Virus record (IMG/VR): IMGVR_UViG_3300047320_000285
Coordinates: 62,001 to 126,000 of that record
Length of the DNA stretch: 64,000 nucleotides
Reading direction: 5' to 3' (one strand)
Source: a virus
Part shown: piece by piece, positions 63,902 to 64,000 of the stretch
How positions within the stretch are numbered: position 1 is the stretch's first letter
Layout: every line of letters begins with the position of its first letter
Notes under the pieces: model-generated
What the model was told of the DNA's origin: nothing
The model's input: only the letters and a program-made list of their open reading frames with translations
The model's database searches: none
Position numbers and translations under genes: made by a program

Positions 63902-64000
63902 TCAGCGGGCTTGGAAGATCATCCGCAGCGACATGTAGTCGCAGTACTTCGCGCCCTTGATCGAACGAGCCATTTCCTTGGTCGCCGGGGACTTGAAACA
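63902..64000 (-). CDS. C-terminal end of a minus-strand gene
   Basis: The last 32 residues (ending MSLRMIFQAR) of a protein whose start lies beyond the right edge. Basic, with one Cys near the end. It precedes the terminator at 63863 and is probably part of the same virion gene block. Too short to identify. Confidence 0.55.
   Translation of the reverse strand, partial: CFKSPATKEMARSIKGAKYCDYMSLRMIFQAR

Noticed and set aside
1-64000. CRISPR arrays or insertion sequences
   Set aside because: No regularly spaced direct repeats and no transposase or terminal inverted repeats were seen.

Overview
The window is a tightly packed stretch of a large lytic bacteriophage genome, most likely a phiKZ-like (nucleus-forming, Chimalliviridae-type) jumbo phage of a Burkholderiales host. 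This is an inference from four things. (i) Five tandem paralogous genes at 57052-63057 share a leader peptide and a conserved (S/A)TE|(S/A) site, matching the S/A-x-E sites cut by the phiKZ prohead protease in inner-body proteins. (ii) Exact TATATTAC boxes, the published phiKZ early promoter core, lie in intergenic gaps. (iii) About 23 hairpin terminators on both strands are followed within a few bases by TATG, usually TATGCC; TATG is the published phiKZ late promoter motif. (iv) A cyclophilin and a trimeric autotransporter look close to beta-proteobacterial (Burkholderia/Ralstonia type) proteins. No rRNA or convincing tRNA gene was seen.

Layout. 1-13 kb: plus-strand operons of small genes, including an Ntn-hydrolase-like protein (1169), a YadA-like trimeric autotransporter with a signal peptide and collagen repeats (7053), a NADAR protein (9691), a HAD-like phosphatase (10279) and an HNH-type mobile nuclease (11556). 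13-24 kb: a virion appendage protein, a protein with three winged-helix-like repeats, an unusually long dCTP deaminase-like protein and a DUF4262 protein. 24-36 kb: plus-strand genes interrupted by minus-strand islands holding a beta-helix tailspike, a papain-like peptidase, a class-3-lipase-like protein, and two virion fibre proteins (one with an ILEI-like domain). Between them lie a PPP phosphatase and a paralogue altered at a metal ligand. 36-43.5 kb: small genes, a holin candidate, cyclophilin PpiB, and a protein whose C-terminal domain resembles the Tad1/Acb2 cyclic-nucleotide sponge hairpin. 43.5-57 kb: two roughly 480-500 nt noncoding, hairpin-rich segments, paired AlpA-like regulators, a second HNH-type nuclease, a DUF6527 protein, a stand-alone RNA polymerase alpha-CTD-like protein, and many hypotheticals. 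57-64 kb: a minus-strand block of virion inner-body-like proteins.

How the parts fit. Many products plausibly act on host physiology or defence: NADAR (ADP-ribosylated nucleic acid), Tad1/Acb2-like domain (signal nucleotides of Thoeris/CBASS), alpha-CTD-like protein (transcription), phosphatases, cyclophilin. Minus-strand genes are mainly virion or surface-active proteins. Gene order inside operons is very tight, with ATGA and TAATG overlaps, and most starts have AAGGAG-type Shine-Dalgarno sequences. Most small genes match no family I recognise, and I say so in each entry. Everything here was read by eye; no database search was run.
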